Shown: positions 17,043 through 25,846 of the stretch, in pieces
Layout of the letters: each line of letters opens with the position of its first letter
Position numbering within the stretch: position 1 is the stretch's first letter
DNA from: Paeniglutamicibacter gangotriensis Lz1y
GTDB taxonomy: Bacteria; Actinomycetota; Actinomycetes; Actinomycetales; Micrococcaceae
DNA length: 64,000 nucleotides
Direction: 5' to 3'
Assembly: GCF_000348945.1 (NCBI RefSeq)
Contig: NZ_AOCK01000009.1
Coordinates: forward strand, 172,100-236,099
Made by a program: the position numbers and the translations under genes
Notes under the pieces: model-generated
What the model saw: only the letters and a program-made list of their open reading frames with translations
Databases searched by the model: none
What the model was told of the DNA's origin: nothing

Positions 17043-17294
17043 ATGAACAACGACGAGCAGACCCGCGAGGAGCTGATCCTCCTAAACGCCATCCGAGATG
17101 CCTTGGACCGTCGGGACGAGGTCTTCCAGATCATTGATGAGGCGCCTGACGAATCTGCGGCTCTCGCCCGCCTAGGCCGGTTGTTGAATGTGGAGGATCA
17201 TCTCTGCCGCGGGGCGCAGTTCAAACGGCTACTCGCTGACGCCTACGCTCGACGTCGAGGGGCCATGGTTGAATGTGGAAAGGTGGAAGCATGA
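17043..17294 (+). CDS. Small protein resembling the gyrase/topoisomerase IV A coiled-coil tower
   Basis: 83 residues. The segment ILLNAIRDALDRRDEVFQII followed by LARLGRLLNVEDHLCRGAQF resembles the helical tower of GyrA/ParC (ALDxxDEVI ... L.LS..QA..I), but no catalytic domain is present. Stand-alone proteins of this type exist in actinobacteria; their role is unknown to me. The start is ATG 17043. Its stop overlaps the next start (ATGA), so the two are co-translated. It lies within the accessory tract. Confidence 0.6.
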   Translation: MNNDEQTREELILLNAIRDALDRRDEVFQIIDEAPDESAALARLGRLLNVEDHLCRGAQFKRLLADAYARRRGAMVECGKVEA

Positions 17295-17662
17295 TGACCC
17301 GGCGTCTAAACGACATCGAACTCGAAGTCCTCGAAAACGGTGAGGACGACTGGGTCCTTTTTGCTCACATCATGGGAATCCACAACGAAGCCCAAGGTCT
17401 GTCCCTCGACGAAGCAAAGGCCGTCGAGCTGGCTTCTTCGACATGTCTAACATTGTGCGAGTTGGGACTCGCCAGGATGGGGAGATACACGGACGAACAC
17501 AGTTTCTTTCCATGGCCCGAGACAGTCGCGGAGCTTCAAGCCAGGCTGCAAGCCGAACTGTCTTCCCCTCCCCCTGGCCATGACATGAACCTCAACCAAC
17601 AGTGGATCATGCTTGATATTCTTCCGGATGGCCTCGATGTCTGGCACCAGCAAAAACGATAG
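17291..17662 (+). CDS. Hypothetical protein (123 residues), second gene of a cassette pair
   Basis: An acidic soluble protein: RRLNDIELEVLENGEDDWVL at the start and MLDILPDGLDVWHQQKR at the end. The start at 17291 follows GGAAAGGTGGAAGC and overlaps the stop of the preceding gene, so the two form one transcript. I recognise no domain. Together they form the only plus-strand genes of the tract. Confidence 0.6.
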   Translation: MMTRRLNDIELEVLENGEDDWVLFAHIMGIHNEAQGLSLDEAKAVELASSTCLTLCELGLARMGRYTDEHSFFPWPETVAELQARLQAELSSPPPGHDMNLNQQWIMLDILPDGLDVWHQQKR

Positions 17663-17785
17663 CCAGCGCGGCAGCGGCAGGACTCGCGCCCTTCATCATT
17701 CACACGGTAGGGAACCCCTAGGTTAGGCCGCACGCTCAAACGGATCTTGCAGCAGCAATACCGATGCGTATGGCCGGAAATAATC

Positions 17786-17812
17786 GTCCCGGTGAGGGTT
17801 CCGCTTGCGGAC
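17786..17812 (+). repeat. Palindromic element 2 of the accessory tract
   Basis: 27 bp: left arm GTCCCG, centre GGGTTCCGCT, right arm TGCGGAC. It aligns with the elements at 19155 and 21183 in the same orientation, sharing the run GTTCCnCTTGCGG with the latter. It sits between the convergent gene pair at 17043-17662 and the TIR gene. Confidence 0.6.
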
Positions 17813-17945
17813 GCGAAATCGCAGTGCAGAGGACTTTGGACACTCAGTGCAGTCGTCTTCGGAAAATGACAAACTTTAGCCATCGAGGATTTTGCAACCA
17901 AAAACGGTCGTTTGCGGGGCGCGCACACAGGTTGGACCTTTGTGC

Positions 17946-18962
17946 CTATTCTCCCGTCGGGGGCAAACTACCGAGGGTGAGTGAAGCAGTGCGGTCAGTT
18001 GCAATTGCGTAGCGCATTAGTGCGATCGCTTCATAGCCGTTGGGGCCGGAGCGAAAAACGACGTCGTCGAGCAAGAGTAATGACCAGTAGCCTTTTCGGT
18101 TCAACATGACCAACGCGTCGCCGGGTTTGGTCTCTTCAACGCGATTGGACATCGGAAGTGTGGCAAGGTCGGCGAAGCGCCCGGGGTGGTCGTTGACCGC
18201 AGCAACCAAGCCGATGTCGCCTATCTGGTCGCTATAGTGGCGGACCAGTTTTGGTCCGTCGGGCCCGGTGGTTCCGCCGGACGGATACTGGAGTTTCAAC
18301 GTAAAGCTCGCCTCGTCGTTGCCGAGGGTAAACAGGCCTGAGTTCTGGTTCAGATTCACCTCGACCAACCCTCTGGAGCTGCCAGTATGCCAGCGGGCCG
18401 GGTCGTTGCGAATTGCAGTAGTGGCTTGCGCCTCGGTTCTTCCTTTGAAAGGGTTCTTCCCCAGCGGCGGGGCGGCCTCGAGGGGCGCTTCGTGCAGGTC
18501 ACGCAGTAGGTGTTCGTATGCGGTTTCGTTGTCGCCGCGGAAATCGATCCAATTTCTGCCCACGAGATAGGTGGGCACGATGGGTTCCCCCTCCACCGTG
18601 CCGGAGTCCGGGACCAGCGGGACGACTCGGTTACTACCCAAGTCACGGTAGACGGTTGCTGACACGATAGTCGTTTCAGTGGCAACACCAGAGGGTTGCT
18701 GGCCACGTTGATCGGCCTTTGGTCCGTAGTCGTCAGAGAGCACGACTATGACACGGGCCGAAGGGTCAGCGTAGCGCTCCATAAACAAATTCAGGTCGTG
18801 GCCAAGACGGACATCCCAGCGGTCCAAGCGAACGTCGACACCGTTTGCGCGCAAGCGTCGAGCTAAGTTGATGACCCATGTCTTATGTTGCTCGCTGGCC
18901 CATGAGTAGGAGATGAAGACCACTGGCGGCTCTGATTGGTCGACGAATAAGGGAGTTTCCAT
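17946..18962 (-). CDS. TIR/SEFIR-domain protein with an unknown C-terminal domain
   Basis: 338 residues. The N-terminus (residues ~12-150) is a TIR-superfamily domain of SEFIR type: PPVVFISYSWASEQHKTWV, then LRANGVDVRLDRWDVRLG and RVIVVLSDDYG. Bacterial TIR domains often act as NADases or signalling modules in phage defence. The catalytic Glu of TIR NADases is not obvious here; the E of FMERYAD is a candidate. The C-terminal ~170 residues (from about PARWHTGSSRGLVEVN) are unrecognised and beta-rich. The tract offers no cognate effector, so it may be a one-gene system. It lies between two palindromic elements. Confidence 0.8.
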   Translation of the reverse strand: METPLFVDQSEPPVVFISYSWASEQHKTWVINLARRLRANGVDVRLDRWDVRLGHDLNLFMERYADPSARVIVVLSDDYGPKADQRGQQPSGVATETTIVSATVYRDLGSNRVVPLVPDSGTVEGEPIVPTYLVGRNWIDFRGDNETAYEHLLRDLHEAPLEAAPPLGKNPFKGRTEAQATTAIRNDPARWHTGSSRGLVEVNLNQNSGLFTLGNDEASFTLKLQYPSGGTTGPDGPKLVRHYSDQIGDIGLVAAVNDHPGRFADLATLPMSNRVEETKPGDALVMLNRKGYWSLLLLDDVVFRSGPNGYEAIALMRYAIATDRTASLTLGSLPPTGE

Positions 18963-19154
18963 GTACCCAGTCTGCCTGAGTGGAGCAGAGTCGTTCTCAA
19001 GCTAGTACGGATTGCTATTGAACGAGGTGTAGCCCGCGTTCCCGCAGTGGCGCGCCCGTACGGACAACACCGCTTCAATTCGCACGGCACTCCGCGCAGG
19101 CTTCGAATACCTAGGAACCCAAACCAGCGTTATTCTCTATGAATCGACCTCCTA

Positions 19155-19185
19155 CTGCCCGTAGGAAGTTCCCCTGCGGGCGCAG
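19155..19185 (+). repeat. Palindromic element 3 of the accessory tract
   Basis: 31 bp: outer arms CTGC and GCAG, then CCCG and CGGG, with inner AGGAAGTTCC and two unpaired C bases on one side. It has the same layout and orientation as the elements at 17786 and 21183. It lies between the TIR gene and the gene at 19259. Confidence 0.6.
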
Positions 19186-19258
19186 AAGTGCCGTGCAGAC
19201 GGCTATGGAATTTTGTACAACCGTCTTCTAACGACGGCAACGGCCCCTCGCTCCGCCG

Positions 19259-20299
19259 TCATTCGGGGCGATTGAGCACGTCGCCATCACAAGTCAGATC
19301 GGCGCCGGTTCGAATCGGGAGCACTTCGAGACCTGGCGTATGCATGAGCTCGCGGATGAGTGCCGCGGTTCCCGCAACAAGCGTCGAGTCGAAGTCGATC
19401 TCGGTGGCGAGCACCCACGCGTGGTCATCGGGCCACAGGATGCTGGGCGACTGCGCCCACATGGCGTTGTCGACCCAGGGCGCGCGGCCAGGCCAGGTAG
19501 TAGCCGCGAAATCATTGACCGCCGCCTCGAACAGAATGTAGTTCCGGCCGGTGCCACCGTGCAGGTCGAACCGTGGTCCGGCTGCGACTTCGCGAGGGAG
19601 CAACCCTGAGCCAGGTTCGGCATTATTGCGGGCAAGCCCCGGAAAAGCCTCGATCTTTAAGCGTGCCCCCGCAATTCTCCGCTGAACGACCAGGGCAATC
19701 CGTTTGCGAAGCGATAGGTCGGCATTGCCCGCGGCAGCATCGTCGGTGTAACGTGCGGGCATTCCGTCGCTCGAGTCGAACGCGAAGTGCTCTACTCCTA
19801 CCGAACTCACCAGACCGCCCCACCCGTCCCAGACCGCGGCGATGCCGGCATTCGGAGTCGCGGTGTGACGGGCCAGAACTTCGGAAGCCGCCGCAAGCGA
19901 GACGCCATCAAGATTGCCCTCGGACGTGCTGCCGTAGCGCCAACCGTCTGCGGAGATCGCACCGTCGGCATTGCCGTAGTCACGCCGTACCAGCCGTGCA
20001 TACTGCGCCTCGGCGTGCATGATCGTGCCGAACGATGTCGCAGCCTCCGCCCAGGTGGTGCGCTCGGTTTCGAGCGACTCCGCAATGTCCCGGACACCGG
20101 TAAAAAATGTCGCCTCGTCAATGCCCTGCCACGTCTTTGTGTCGCGCGGTCGGTCGCGCTCGACCGGATGGAACACTCGCGCGTACATCTCATACCCGCG
20201 GGGCACAATCGACAGGATGCTGCCAAACGTTTCGGTTTCCATGGGACGAAGCCACTCGCCCCGTGCGAGGTCAGGCACCCACTTGAATCTTTCTGACAT
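19259..20299 (-). CDS. Hypothetical protein (346 residues), cassette-like
   Basis: Unrecognised soluble protein. It starts MSERFKWVPDLARGEWLRPM with GGAG nine bases upstream of ATG 20299. Notable segments are SILSIVPRGYEMYARVFHPV, AAVWDGWGGLVS, and near the end PSILWPDDHAWVLATEIDFD followed by STLVAGTAALIREL. These look like a conserved family of immunity or binding proteins found in actinobacteria, but I cannot name it. There is no signal peptide. It is flanked by a palindromic element on one side and a degenerate one on the other. Confidence 0.7.
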   Translation of the reverse strand: MSERFKWVPDLARGEWLRPMETETFGSILSIVPRGYEMYARVFHPVERDRPRDTKTWQGIDEATFFTGVRDIAESLETERTTWAEAATSFGTIMHAEAQYARLVRRDYGNADGAISADGWRYGSTSEGNLDGVSLAAASEVLARHTATPNAGIAAVWDGWGGLVSSVGVEHFAFDSSDGMPARYTDDAAAGNADLSLRKRIALVVQRRIAGARLKIEAFPGLARNNAEPGSGLLPREVAAGPRFDLHGGTGRNYILFEAAVNDFAATTWPGRAPWVDNAMWAQSPSILWPDDHAWVLATEIDFDSTLVAGTAALIRELMHTPGLEVLPIRTGADLTCDGDVLNRPE

Positions 20300-20330
20300 G
20301 CACCCATTCTCCACCAGCGCCCCCGGAGTC

Positions 20331-20373
20331 ATCCCCCAAAGTACGTTCCGTATCGCCGTTCCTTATCTGGGGC
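20331..20373 (+). repeat. Possible degenerate palindromic element
   Basis: CCCCC at 20333-20337, then ACGTTCC at 20343-20349, a second GTTCC at 20358-20362, and GGGG pairing with the left C run. The order resembles the clear elements but pairing is weak. It is listed because it falls in the expected intergenic position. Confidence 0.25.
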
Positions 20374-20551
20374 ATTTACGGCAATGGCGATTCAGGTTGT
20401 TTTGCACACTCATTCAACACTCACGGTCGCGGGAAGTCTGTTTCCACGCTAGGTCACCGCGATCAAGCGCATATCCCACCGTCAGGCGGACTTCGCTTCT
20501 CCGCTCGTGTGCCCGGCGGTCAGGAGACTACAAGCATTTATTGTTGTCCTG

Positions 20552-21043
20552 CTACGTGACCGGCGACGTTTTCTTCCGCGCCGTTGCCTTGTTCACCGCC
20601 GTCACCATCATTGCAACGACAACAAGGAACGCGAGTCCGCTGAGCATGTACAGGGGTATCTCCAACGCAAATGCCGCCTCGGCGTTCCAATCGAAATAGG
20701 TATCGCCTACTGAGTTCAGGTTGGCGAACGACGTGAAGAAATATGCCGGCGCACCCAGGGTGACGATTCCGGCCCATAGTGACACGGCTGCCCAGTTCGG
20801 AAGTGCGGATCGGCAGAAAAGCGTCGTCACGCCCCAAGCAAGTGCGAGCAATATACCCATCACAGCGAAGACGAAGCCCGGAATGGTGGTGTAGGTCTGA
20901 CCCGCAGCATCCATGTCAGCAATCGTCGTTTCAAGCGGCATCTCGCTCGCGGCGATCACTGCCCAGTCGTTCATCAGTGTTGCCCCGAGAAGGGAATAGA
21001 CGATGATCGCAACCATTCCGAGGAGTGTGAGCAGTATCCGCAT
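20552..21043 (-). CDS. Small integral membrane protein (163 residues)
   Basis: Four predicted membrane helices: LLTLLGMVAIIVYSLLGA, FVFAVMGILLALAWGVTTLF, AAVSLWAGIVTLGAPAYFF and LSGLAFLVVVAMMVTAV. The loop between the first two is acidic and probably external. I recognise no family. It is the last solitary gene of the accessory tract, between a weak and a strong palindromic element. Confidence 0.65.
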   Translation of the reverse strand: MRILLTLLGMVAIIVYSLLGATLMNDWAVIAASEMPLETTIADMDAAGQTYTTIPGFVFAVMGILLALAWGVTTLFCRSALPNWAAVSLWAGIVTLGAPAYFFTSFANLNSVGDTYFDWNAEAAFALEIPLYMLSGLAFLVVVAMMVTAVNKATARKKTSPVT

Positions 21044-21182
21044 CGTGAAAGGCTAGCAGCAGTCTGCAATTGATTCCCCACTTTCCGGAAATCTCGCAAC
21101 GGCGTATGGCCTCGGCGGAGAAATTCCCCGACTACGTGGATGAAAATGCCGGTTTCACTTTCACACCCATGAACTGTTGCTG

Positions 21183-21216
21183 GGTGTCCCGCAGAACGTT
21201 CCTCTTGCGGGACACC
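21183..21216 (+). repeat. Palindromic element 4, best preserved
   Basis: 34 bp with perfect 11-bp arms, GGTGTCCCGCA and TGCGGGACACC. The 12-base interior GAACGTTCCTCT contains the small palindrome GAACGTTC, leaving four unpaired bases on one side only. There is no T run, so it is not a classical terminator. It marks the right end of the accessory tract, 110 bp before the phzF remnant. Confidence 0.7.
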
Positions 21217-21325
21217 GACGCCCCGAACACAAACCAAACGGACTAGCTGGACCTTGCAGCTGGATTCGAGGTTTCGGTCCGGGACCCGGCCAATCCACAG
21301 CCGGCCCGCCCTCCCTGTTCGGCTG

Positions 21326-22170
21326 TCACCAGGACACGCTGCCGGTGATTCCGGAAACGGTGTCTTCTCCGACCCAGATGCCCTCGCCAATCTGTTCAAC
21401 ATTGATATGGCCACGGCACCGCATCTTTGTCCCCTGGACCTTGGTATAGGCACATGGGGCTTTCCCGCAGGTATCAGCAACTGGGCGATCGCCACGTTGA
21501 GGCTCCCGTGACCGGGTTTTCCCCGAGCGAGTTCATGGATGTGAGCGCCCGAACTTCGAATCCGGCGTCGCCCCCGCACGGTTTGAACCAATAGGCCCGA
21601 CCTTGGCGAAGCCGCCGACGGCAGCGTTGGGCGAGACGGCGGCGAGCGTCCTCCCGGCATCGGAAGGCAGCAGGGCCATCTATCCCGGTCCGTTGTCTGT
21701 CCGGCGTCCTTCGATCACGGCTTCGGATTCCAGGTTGAGTGCCTTCTCCAATAGGGTGATGTACGATTCATCCAGCGCATCGCTCCGCACCAGTGGCGGT
21801 TCGACAAAAGGCAAGCGGCCACCGTCTGGGCGTACGCGAACCATTCCGGCCCCGCATTCTCGTACGATCTGCCCCTTCTGCTGGGGAGCGCCGCCGCAAT
21901 CCACCCGGCATGTGCCGATCCAAGCGCCGGATGGCCGGCGAAGGGCAGTTCATTGACCGCAGTGAAGGACCTGACCCGACAGTCGGCGGCCGTGGTTGTG
22001 GGTTCAAGCGGATACGTTGTTTCGCTCAGGTTTGTCCAACGGACAAACGCCGCCATCCGGTCTTCGCTCAAGCCGTCGGCTCCGTGAACCACGGCCACGG
22101 GATTGCCCAGCGTCAATTCGGACGTGAACACATCTATCTGGTTATACCGAAATGCCCCCTCTTGGTTGGC
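21326..22170 (-). pseudogene. PhzF-family isomerase-like pseudogene with several frameshifts
   Basis: Pieces of one PhzF protein occur in order but in different frames. The N-terminal part is YNQIDVFTSELTLGNPVAVV with RWTNLSETT and ELPFAGHPALGSAHA (about 22165-21905). Then VRECGAGMVRVRPDGGRLPF (about 21880) continues to DNGPG (about 21683). The C-terminal GSLNVAIAQLLIPAGK (about 21500) and WVGEDTVSGITGSVSW end at 21326. At least three shifts separate them and the ATG is missing. PhzF proteins are epimerase/isomerase-like enzymes; this copy cannot be functional. Confidence 0.8.
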
Positions 22171-22417
22171 AAAGCAAGTCTCGGCCTGGTGCAGGTGACT
22201 GCAACGAAGGAGAAATCCATGCACCCCCACGCTAGGCCGCATCACCATCGCCGGAATCGGCACTCCCTTTCAATCTTCAACAATCGACAACAGCACCGAA
22301 AGCAAGAATCGAATCGCCCACCGCTACACCAAGCCGCCCCATCCCTCGCCGTGGCGGATCGATAATGATGGAGCACGGCCGGTGCATTTTTTCGAGGCGC
22401 AGGGGATAATTCCCTTC

Positions 22418-22915
22418 ATGAACAGTCGGGAAAACGGTAAGTCGGAAGCCCGGAAACCTGCCACAGACCTTGCAGCGCCGGCCGAGGCCACCACCACGCT
22501 GCCGGAAGCGATGACCGGCAGGGCAAGCCCCGCCAAAACGGCGGTCGGCGACAAACCTGTCTTCGCCTACCTCGCGAGCCTTCCACAGCCACAGCGCGGT
22601 ATCGCCGAGGCGGTCGATGCCCTGGCAGCCATGACCCTGCCCCGCCTGCAGCGTTCGGAGAAATGGGGCATGGCCTACTACGGAGTGGGCGACGGGTGGT
22701 GTTTCAGCTGCGGAGGCTTTGCCCGCCACGTCAAGCTCATGTTCATCAACGGCACCGCACTGAAACCCGTACCGCCGGTGACGCCGGTGGGGATGGGCAA
22801 GGCGACGCGAGGCGTGGAGCTTGAATCCATTGACGACATCGACGAACCCGGAATCGTGGAGTGGATGAAACAAGTCACCTCGGTGACGGGTGTTGGCGGA
22901 GCCAGGAGACGTTGA
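22418..22915 (+). CDS. DUF1801 domain protein
   Basis: 165 residues. The low-complexity N-terminus is rich in Ala, Thr and Pro. The DUF1801 (YdhG-like) core begins at about residue 50: VFAYLASLPQPQRGIAEAVD followed by EKWGMAYYGVGDGWCFSCGG. The fold is related to the iron-chaperone-like YdhG family, but the function is unsettled. ATG 22418 is preferred; an upstream in-frame ATG at 22382 adds twelve residues. Confidence 0.75.
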   Translation: MNSRENGKSEARKPATDLAAPAEATTTLPEAMTGRASPAKTAVGDKPVFAYLASLPQPQRGIAEAVDALAAMTLPRLQRSEKWGMAYYGVGDGWCFSCGGFARHVKLMFINGTALKPVPPVTPVGMGKATRGVELESIDDIDEPGIVEWMKQVTSVTGVGGARRR

Positions 22916-23086
22916 AGGCGGGGTGGTTGCCAAGAAAATGTTCACCGCTGATCCATGGCTTGTGGGCCGAACGGCACCAAAAGCAGTGGTGGTCGCCCGC
23001 CCACCCTCCACGGAGCAGGCTGGCATGCGCCTGCGGGGACGTGTGCTTCCCGGCCGGCTCGTGAAGGAACATGAAATAAGACTCCC

Positions 23087-23380
23087 ATGTCCGTGGTTAC
23101 ATCAGGTATGAGCGAAAATGAAAAAATTGCCCCCTACATCCCCAAAGCCGGCGCAGTCACGATGTTCACCACCTCGTGGTGCGGCTATTGCCGCAACCTC
23201 AAGCGCCTCATGGATGCCAAGGGAATCGGCTACACCGAGGTCAACATCGAAGAAGTCGAAGGCACCGCGGAGCTGGTGGAATCCGTCAACGGAGGGAACC
23301 AAACCGTACCGACGCTGATCTTCCCCGATGGAACCTCCGCAACAAACCCACGTATTGAGGAAGTCCTCGAGCGGGTCTAG
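23087..23380 (+). CDS. mrx1: Mycoredoxin (glutaredoxin-like)
   Basis: 97 residues with the thioredoxin fold and redox motif CGYC (C32, C35) in FTTSWCGYCRNLKRLMD. The later TVPTLIFPDG holds the cis-proline. Mycoredoxin reduces mycothiol mixed disulfides on proteins. ATG 23108 is an alternative start. It lies 105 bp upstream of the mycothiol-dependent formaldehyde operon on the same strand, which fits a thiol-redox group and an actinobacterial host. Confidence 0.88.
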   Translation: MSVVTSGMSENEKIAPYIPKAGAVTMFTTSWCGYCRNLKRLMDAKGIGYTEVNIEEVEGTAELVESVNGGNQTVPTLIFPDGTSATNPRIEEVLERV

Positions 23381-23485
23381 TCGGCCTGTGATTGGATAGA
23401 GGGGTGCCCCTCGCCGAAAGGCAATTGGCGCCCCTTCCTCGTTAAGTTTTGGTCGCACAACGCGACCGCGCATGAATGGAGTGAC

Positions 23486-24571
23486 ATGTCACAAAAGGTT
23501 CAGGCCGTCATCGTCCGTGCCAAGGACGCCCCCGTTGAGACGGTGACCATCATTGTTCCCGACCCGGGTCCGGGCGAGGCAGTGGTGGACATCCTCACCT
23601 GCGGGGTCTGCCACACCGACCTGCACTACAAGCTCGGTGGCATCGGCAACGACTACCCCTACTTGCTCGGGCACGAAGCCACCGGAGTGGTCTCAAAGAT
23701 CGGCGACGGCGTTGAAAACGTTGTGGTCGGCGACCGCGTCATCTTGAACTGGCGTGCGGTTTGCGGCCAGTGCCGTGCTTGTGCCAAGGGCCAGGCCCAG
23801 TACTGCTTCAACACCGCCAACGCCACCCAGAAGATGACCTTGGAGGATGGGACCGAGCTTTCCCCGGCCCTGGGCATTGGCGCGTTTGCCGAAAAGACCC
23901 TGGTTGCCGCCGGGCAGTGCACCAAGGTCGATGAGGATGTCGATGCTGCAGCCGTAGGCCTTTTGGGTTGCGGGGTGATGGCCGGCATTGGTGCGGCCCT
24001 CAACACCGGCGAGGTCAAGCGCGGCGAGTCCGTGGCAGTGATCGGTTGCGGCGGTGTCGGCATTGCCGCGATCGCCGGAGCGAAGCTGGCCGGGGCCACC
24101 ACCATCGTGGCCGTGGACCTCGATGACGACAAGCTGGCCATGGCGAAGAACATGGGGGCCACGCACACCGTGAACTCCAAGACCGATGATGCTGTCGAAG
24201 GCATCAAGGCCGTCACCGGTGGCTTTGGCGCCGATGTGGTTATCGAGGCCGTGGGCCGTCCGGAAACTTACAAGCAGGCGTTCTACGCCCGTGACCTGGC
24301 TGGCCGTGTGGTGTTGGTGGGTGTTCCGACCCCGGAGATGAAGTTGGAGTTGCCGCTGCTGGATGTCTTTGGACACGGTGGATCGCTGAAGTCTTCTTGG
24401 TACGGGGATTGCTTGCCGTCGCGTGACTTCCCGATGTTGGTTGAGCAGTACAAGCTCGGTCGTCTGGATCTGGATGCGTTCGTGTCCGAACGCATTGGAA
24501 TCAACGATGTGGAGGCCGCCTTCACCAAGATGGGCGAGGGCAAGGTCTTGCGTTCGGTGGTGGAACTCTAA
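23486..24571 (+). CDS. S-(hydroxymethyl)mycothiol dehydrogenase (zinc alcohol dehydrogenase)
   Basis: 361 residues, a medium-chain dehydrogenase. The catalytic zinc ligand is C42 ([10 protein letters not shown]), and the structural zinc site is [15 protein letters not shown]. The NAD fold is [12 protein letters not shown]. The whole chain, including [20 protein letters not shown], matches the mycothiol-dependent formaldehyde dehydrogenase family, which oxidises the spontaneous formaldehyde-mycothiol adduct to S-formylmycothiol. Its stop overlaps the start of the next gene (TAATG). Confidence 0.92.
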   Translation: MSQKVQAVIVRAKDAPVETVTIIVPDPGPGEAVVDILTCGVCHTDLHYKLGGIGNDYPYLLGHEATGVVSKIGDGVENVVVGDRVILNWRAVCGQCRACAKGQAQYCFNTANATQKMTLEDGTELSPALGIGAFAEKTLVAAGQCTKVDEDVDAAAVGLLGCGVMAGIGAALNTGEVKRGESVAVIGCGGVGIAAIAGAKLAGATTIVAVDLDDDKLAMAKNMGATHTVNSKTDDAVEGIKAVTGGFGADVVIEAVGRPETYKQAFYARDLAGRVVLVGVPTPEMKLELPLLDVFGHGGSLKSSWYGDCLPSRDFPMLVEQYKLGRLDLDAFVSERIGINDVEAAFTKMGEGKVLRSVVEL

Positions 24572-25200
24572 TGAGCGCGCAGATTCAGAACATCGTCACC
24601 TCCGGCACGTTCTCCCTCGACGGAGGCACCTGGGATGTGGACAACAACGTGTGGATCATTGGAAACCAGGACGAGGTCTTCGTCATCGACCCGGCCCACG
24701 ATCCGGCCAAGATCAAGGAAGCGGTGGGCAACCGTGCGGTCAAGGCCGTGCTGCTGACCCACGGGCACGACGATCACATCCGTTACGCCCGCGAATTCGC
24801 GGACTTGGTTGAGGCTCCGATCCACCTGAACCCGGCAGACACGATGCTCTGGCAGGATGTGTTCCCCGGAACCACCGCTGATGTGGAGATCAATGACGGA
24901 GACACCTTCGAGGTCGCCGGAACCACCTTGGTCGCTTTGCACACGCCGGGGCACTCCCCCGGCTCGACGTGCTTCTACGTTGAGTCTCTGGGAACCTTGT
25001 TCTCCGGCGACACGTTGTTCAACGGTGGCCCTGGTGCCACCGGACGTAGCTACTCGAGCTTCGAGACGATCATCGACTCGATTCGCGAACGTCTGTTTCA
25101 ACTGCCCGGTGACACTGTGGTGAACACCGGTCATGGTGATGCCACCACCATCGGGGCAGAAGCTCCGAACCTGGATGAATGGATCAAGCGCGGGAGCTAG
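24571..25200 (+). CDS. MBL-fold hydrolase, partner of the mycothiol formaldehyde dehydrogenase
   Basis: 209 residues of the metallo-beta-lactamase fold. The metal motif is THGHDDHI (residues ~69-76), followed by HTPGHSPGS, FSGDTLF and NTGHGDATT, so a dinuclear zinc site is complete. It overlaps the dehydrogenase gene by one base and is always found behind it in actinobacteria. A hydrolase for S-formylmycothiol is the likely role, by analogy with S-formylglutathione hydrolase; that is inference. Confidence 0.88.
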   Translation: MSAQIQNIVTSGTFSLDGGTWDVDNNVWIIGNQDEVFVIDPAHDPAKIKEAVGNRAVKAVLLTHGHDDHIRYAREFADLVEAPIHLNPADTMLWQDVFPGTTADVEINDGDTFEVAGTTLVALHTPGHSPGSTCFYVESLGTLFSGDTLFNGGPGATGRSYSSFETIIDSIRERLFQLPGDTVVNTGHGDATTIGAEAPNLDEWIKRGS

Positions 25201-25220
25201 TCTCCGTTGTTGGTCCGCAG

Positions 25221-25267
25221 GGTGTGGGTGGTGAAGACATGGTTTCCGTGTTTTTACCGCCCACACC
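25221..25267 (+). terminator. Hairpin after the formaldehyde operon
   Basis: GGTGTGGGTGGT pairs with ACCGCCCACACC with one mismatch across a 23-base loop, followed by TTTCTT. It lies 20 bases past the MBL stop. Confidence 0.55.
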
Positions 25268-25359
25268 TTTCTTCATGGAAGCGGCAAATTTCCTAACAGA
25301 CCTCTTCTGTCTGGGCGCCAGGCAAAGAATTTACCCAACCAACGAAAAGGGTCGCAACA

Positions 25360-25596
25360 ATGGACACGATCGTATCGTGGGTTGCTTTTGTTGGGCTTGC
25401 GGCGATTCTTGTCTATTCCAAGTGGAAAGAACAGCCAACCCGATCAGACCCGGCCCACCGTGGTGGCAAGCCGCTACCTCACAACCGCGTGGCGAGAATG
25501 TTTGTGACCTTCCAAGGTATGGACTGGAGTCTGTTCATAAGCGCCTTGGTGTTCCTCTTCTCGGCTGTTGCAGGAACCACGGACGATTTACGCTGA
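25360..25596 (+). CDS. Small membrane protein (78 residues), intact copy of a duplicated gene
   Basis: Two hydrophobic segments, VSWVAFVGLAAILVYS near the N-terminus and LFISALVFLFSAVAG near the C-terminus, joined by a basic loop. The start follows AAAAGGG. The sequence from about codon 12 on, plus ~135 bp of non-coding DNA after the stop, recurs in decayed form at 42.4-42.7 kb. Function unknown. Confidence 0.6.
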   Translation: MDTIVSWVAFVGLAAILVYSKWKEQPTRSDPAHRGGKPLPHNRVARMFVTFQGMDWSLFISALVFLFSAVAGTTDDLR

Positions 25597-25731
25597 CCGG
25601 CATCCGTGGGTACTCACATGAAGCAAAGGTTGCAAGGACGGACAACGCACTCTTTGGGCCGCGATATAAACGCTGTCAAAACTCCAATTCGCCAATCCCC
25701 CGAATTCGGATAGGCCTCTGGCTGCGTTGCT
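25393..25731 (+). repeat. Left copy of a ~300 bp direct duplication
   Basis: It aligns with 42401-42740 in the same orientation. The match is strongest from CGGCCCACCGTGG through the end of the small membrane-protein gene and then through about 135 bp of non-coding sequence to CCTCTGGCTGCGTT, with scattered substitutions. The two copies bracket the catabolic island. Confidence 0.75.
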
Positions 25732-25846
25732 TTTCGATTGGGGACCCAGTGCCCAAAAGCAGCCAAGGACCAGACCCGAGCCAGCCGCTGTAGGCACCTG
25801 CGCGGTCGCAAAAACATCCCGGAGGGCTCCCGCTGCGCTGTGCAAT

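Noticed and set aside
16218..21216. Reading the palindromic elements simply as intrinsic terminators
   Set aside because: None has a T run, one lies upstream rather than downstream of genes, and their sequence, not just their shape, is shared. Termination as a side role is still possible.
23399..23412. GAGGGGTGCCCCTC hairpin after mycoredoxin
   Set aside because: The loop would be two bases, sterically too short for a good terminator.
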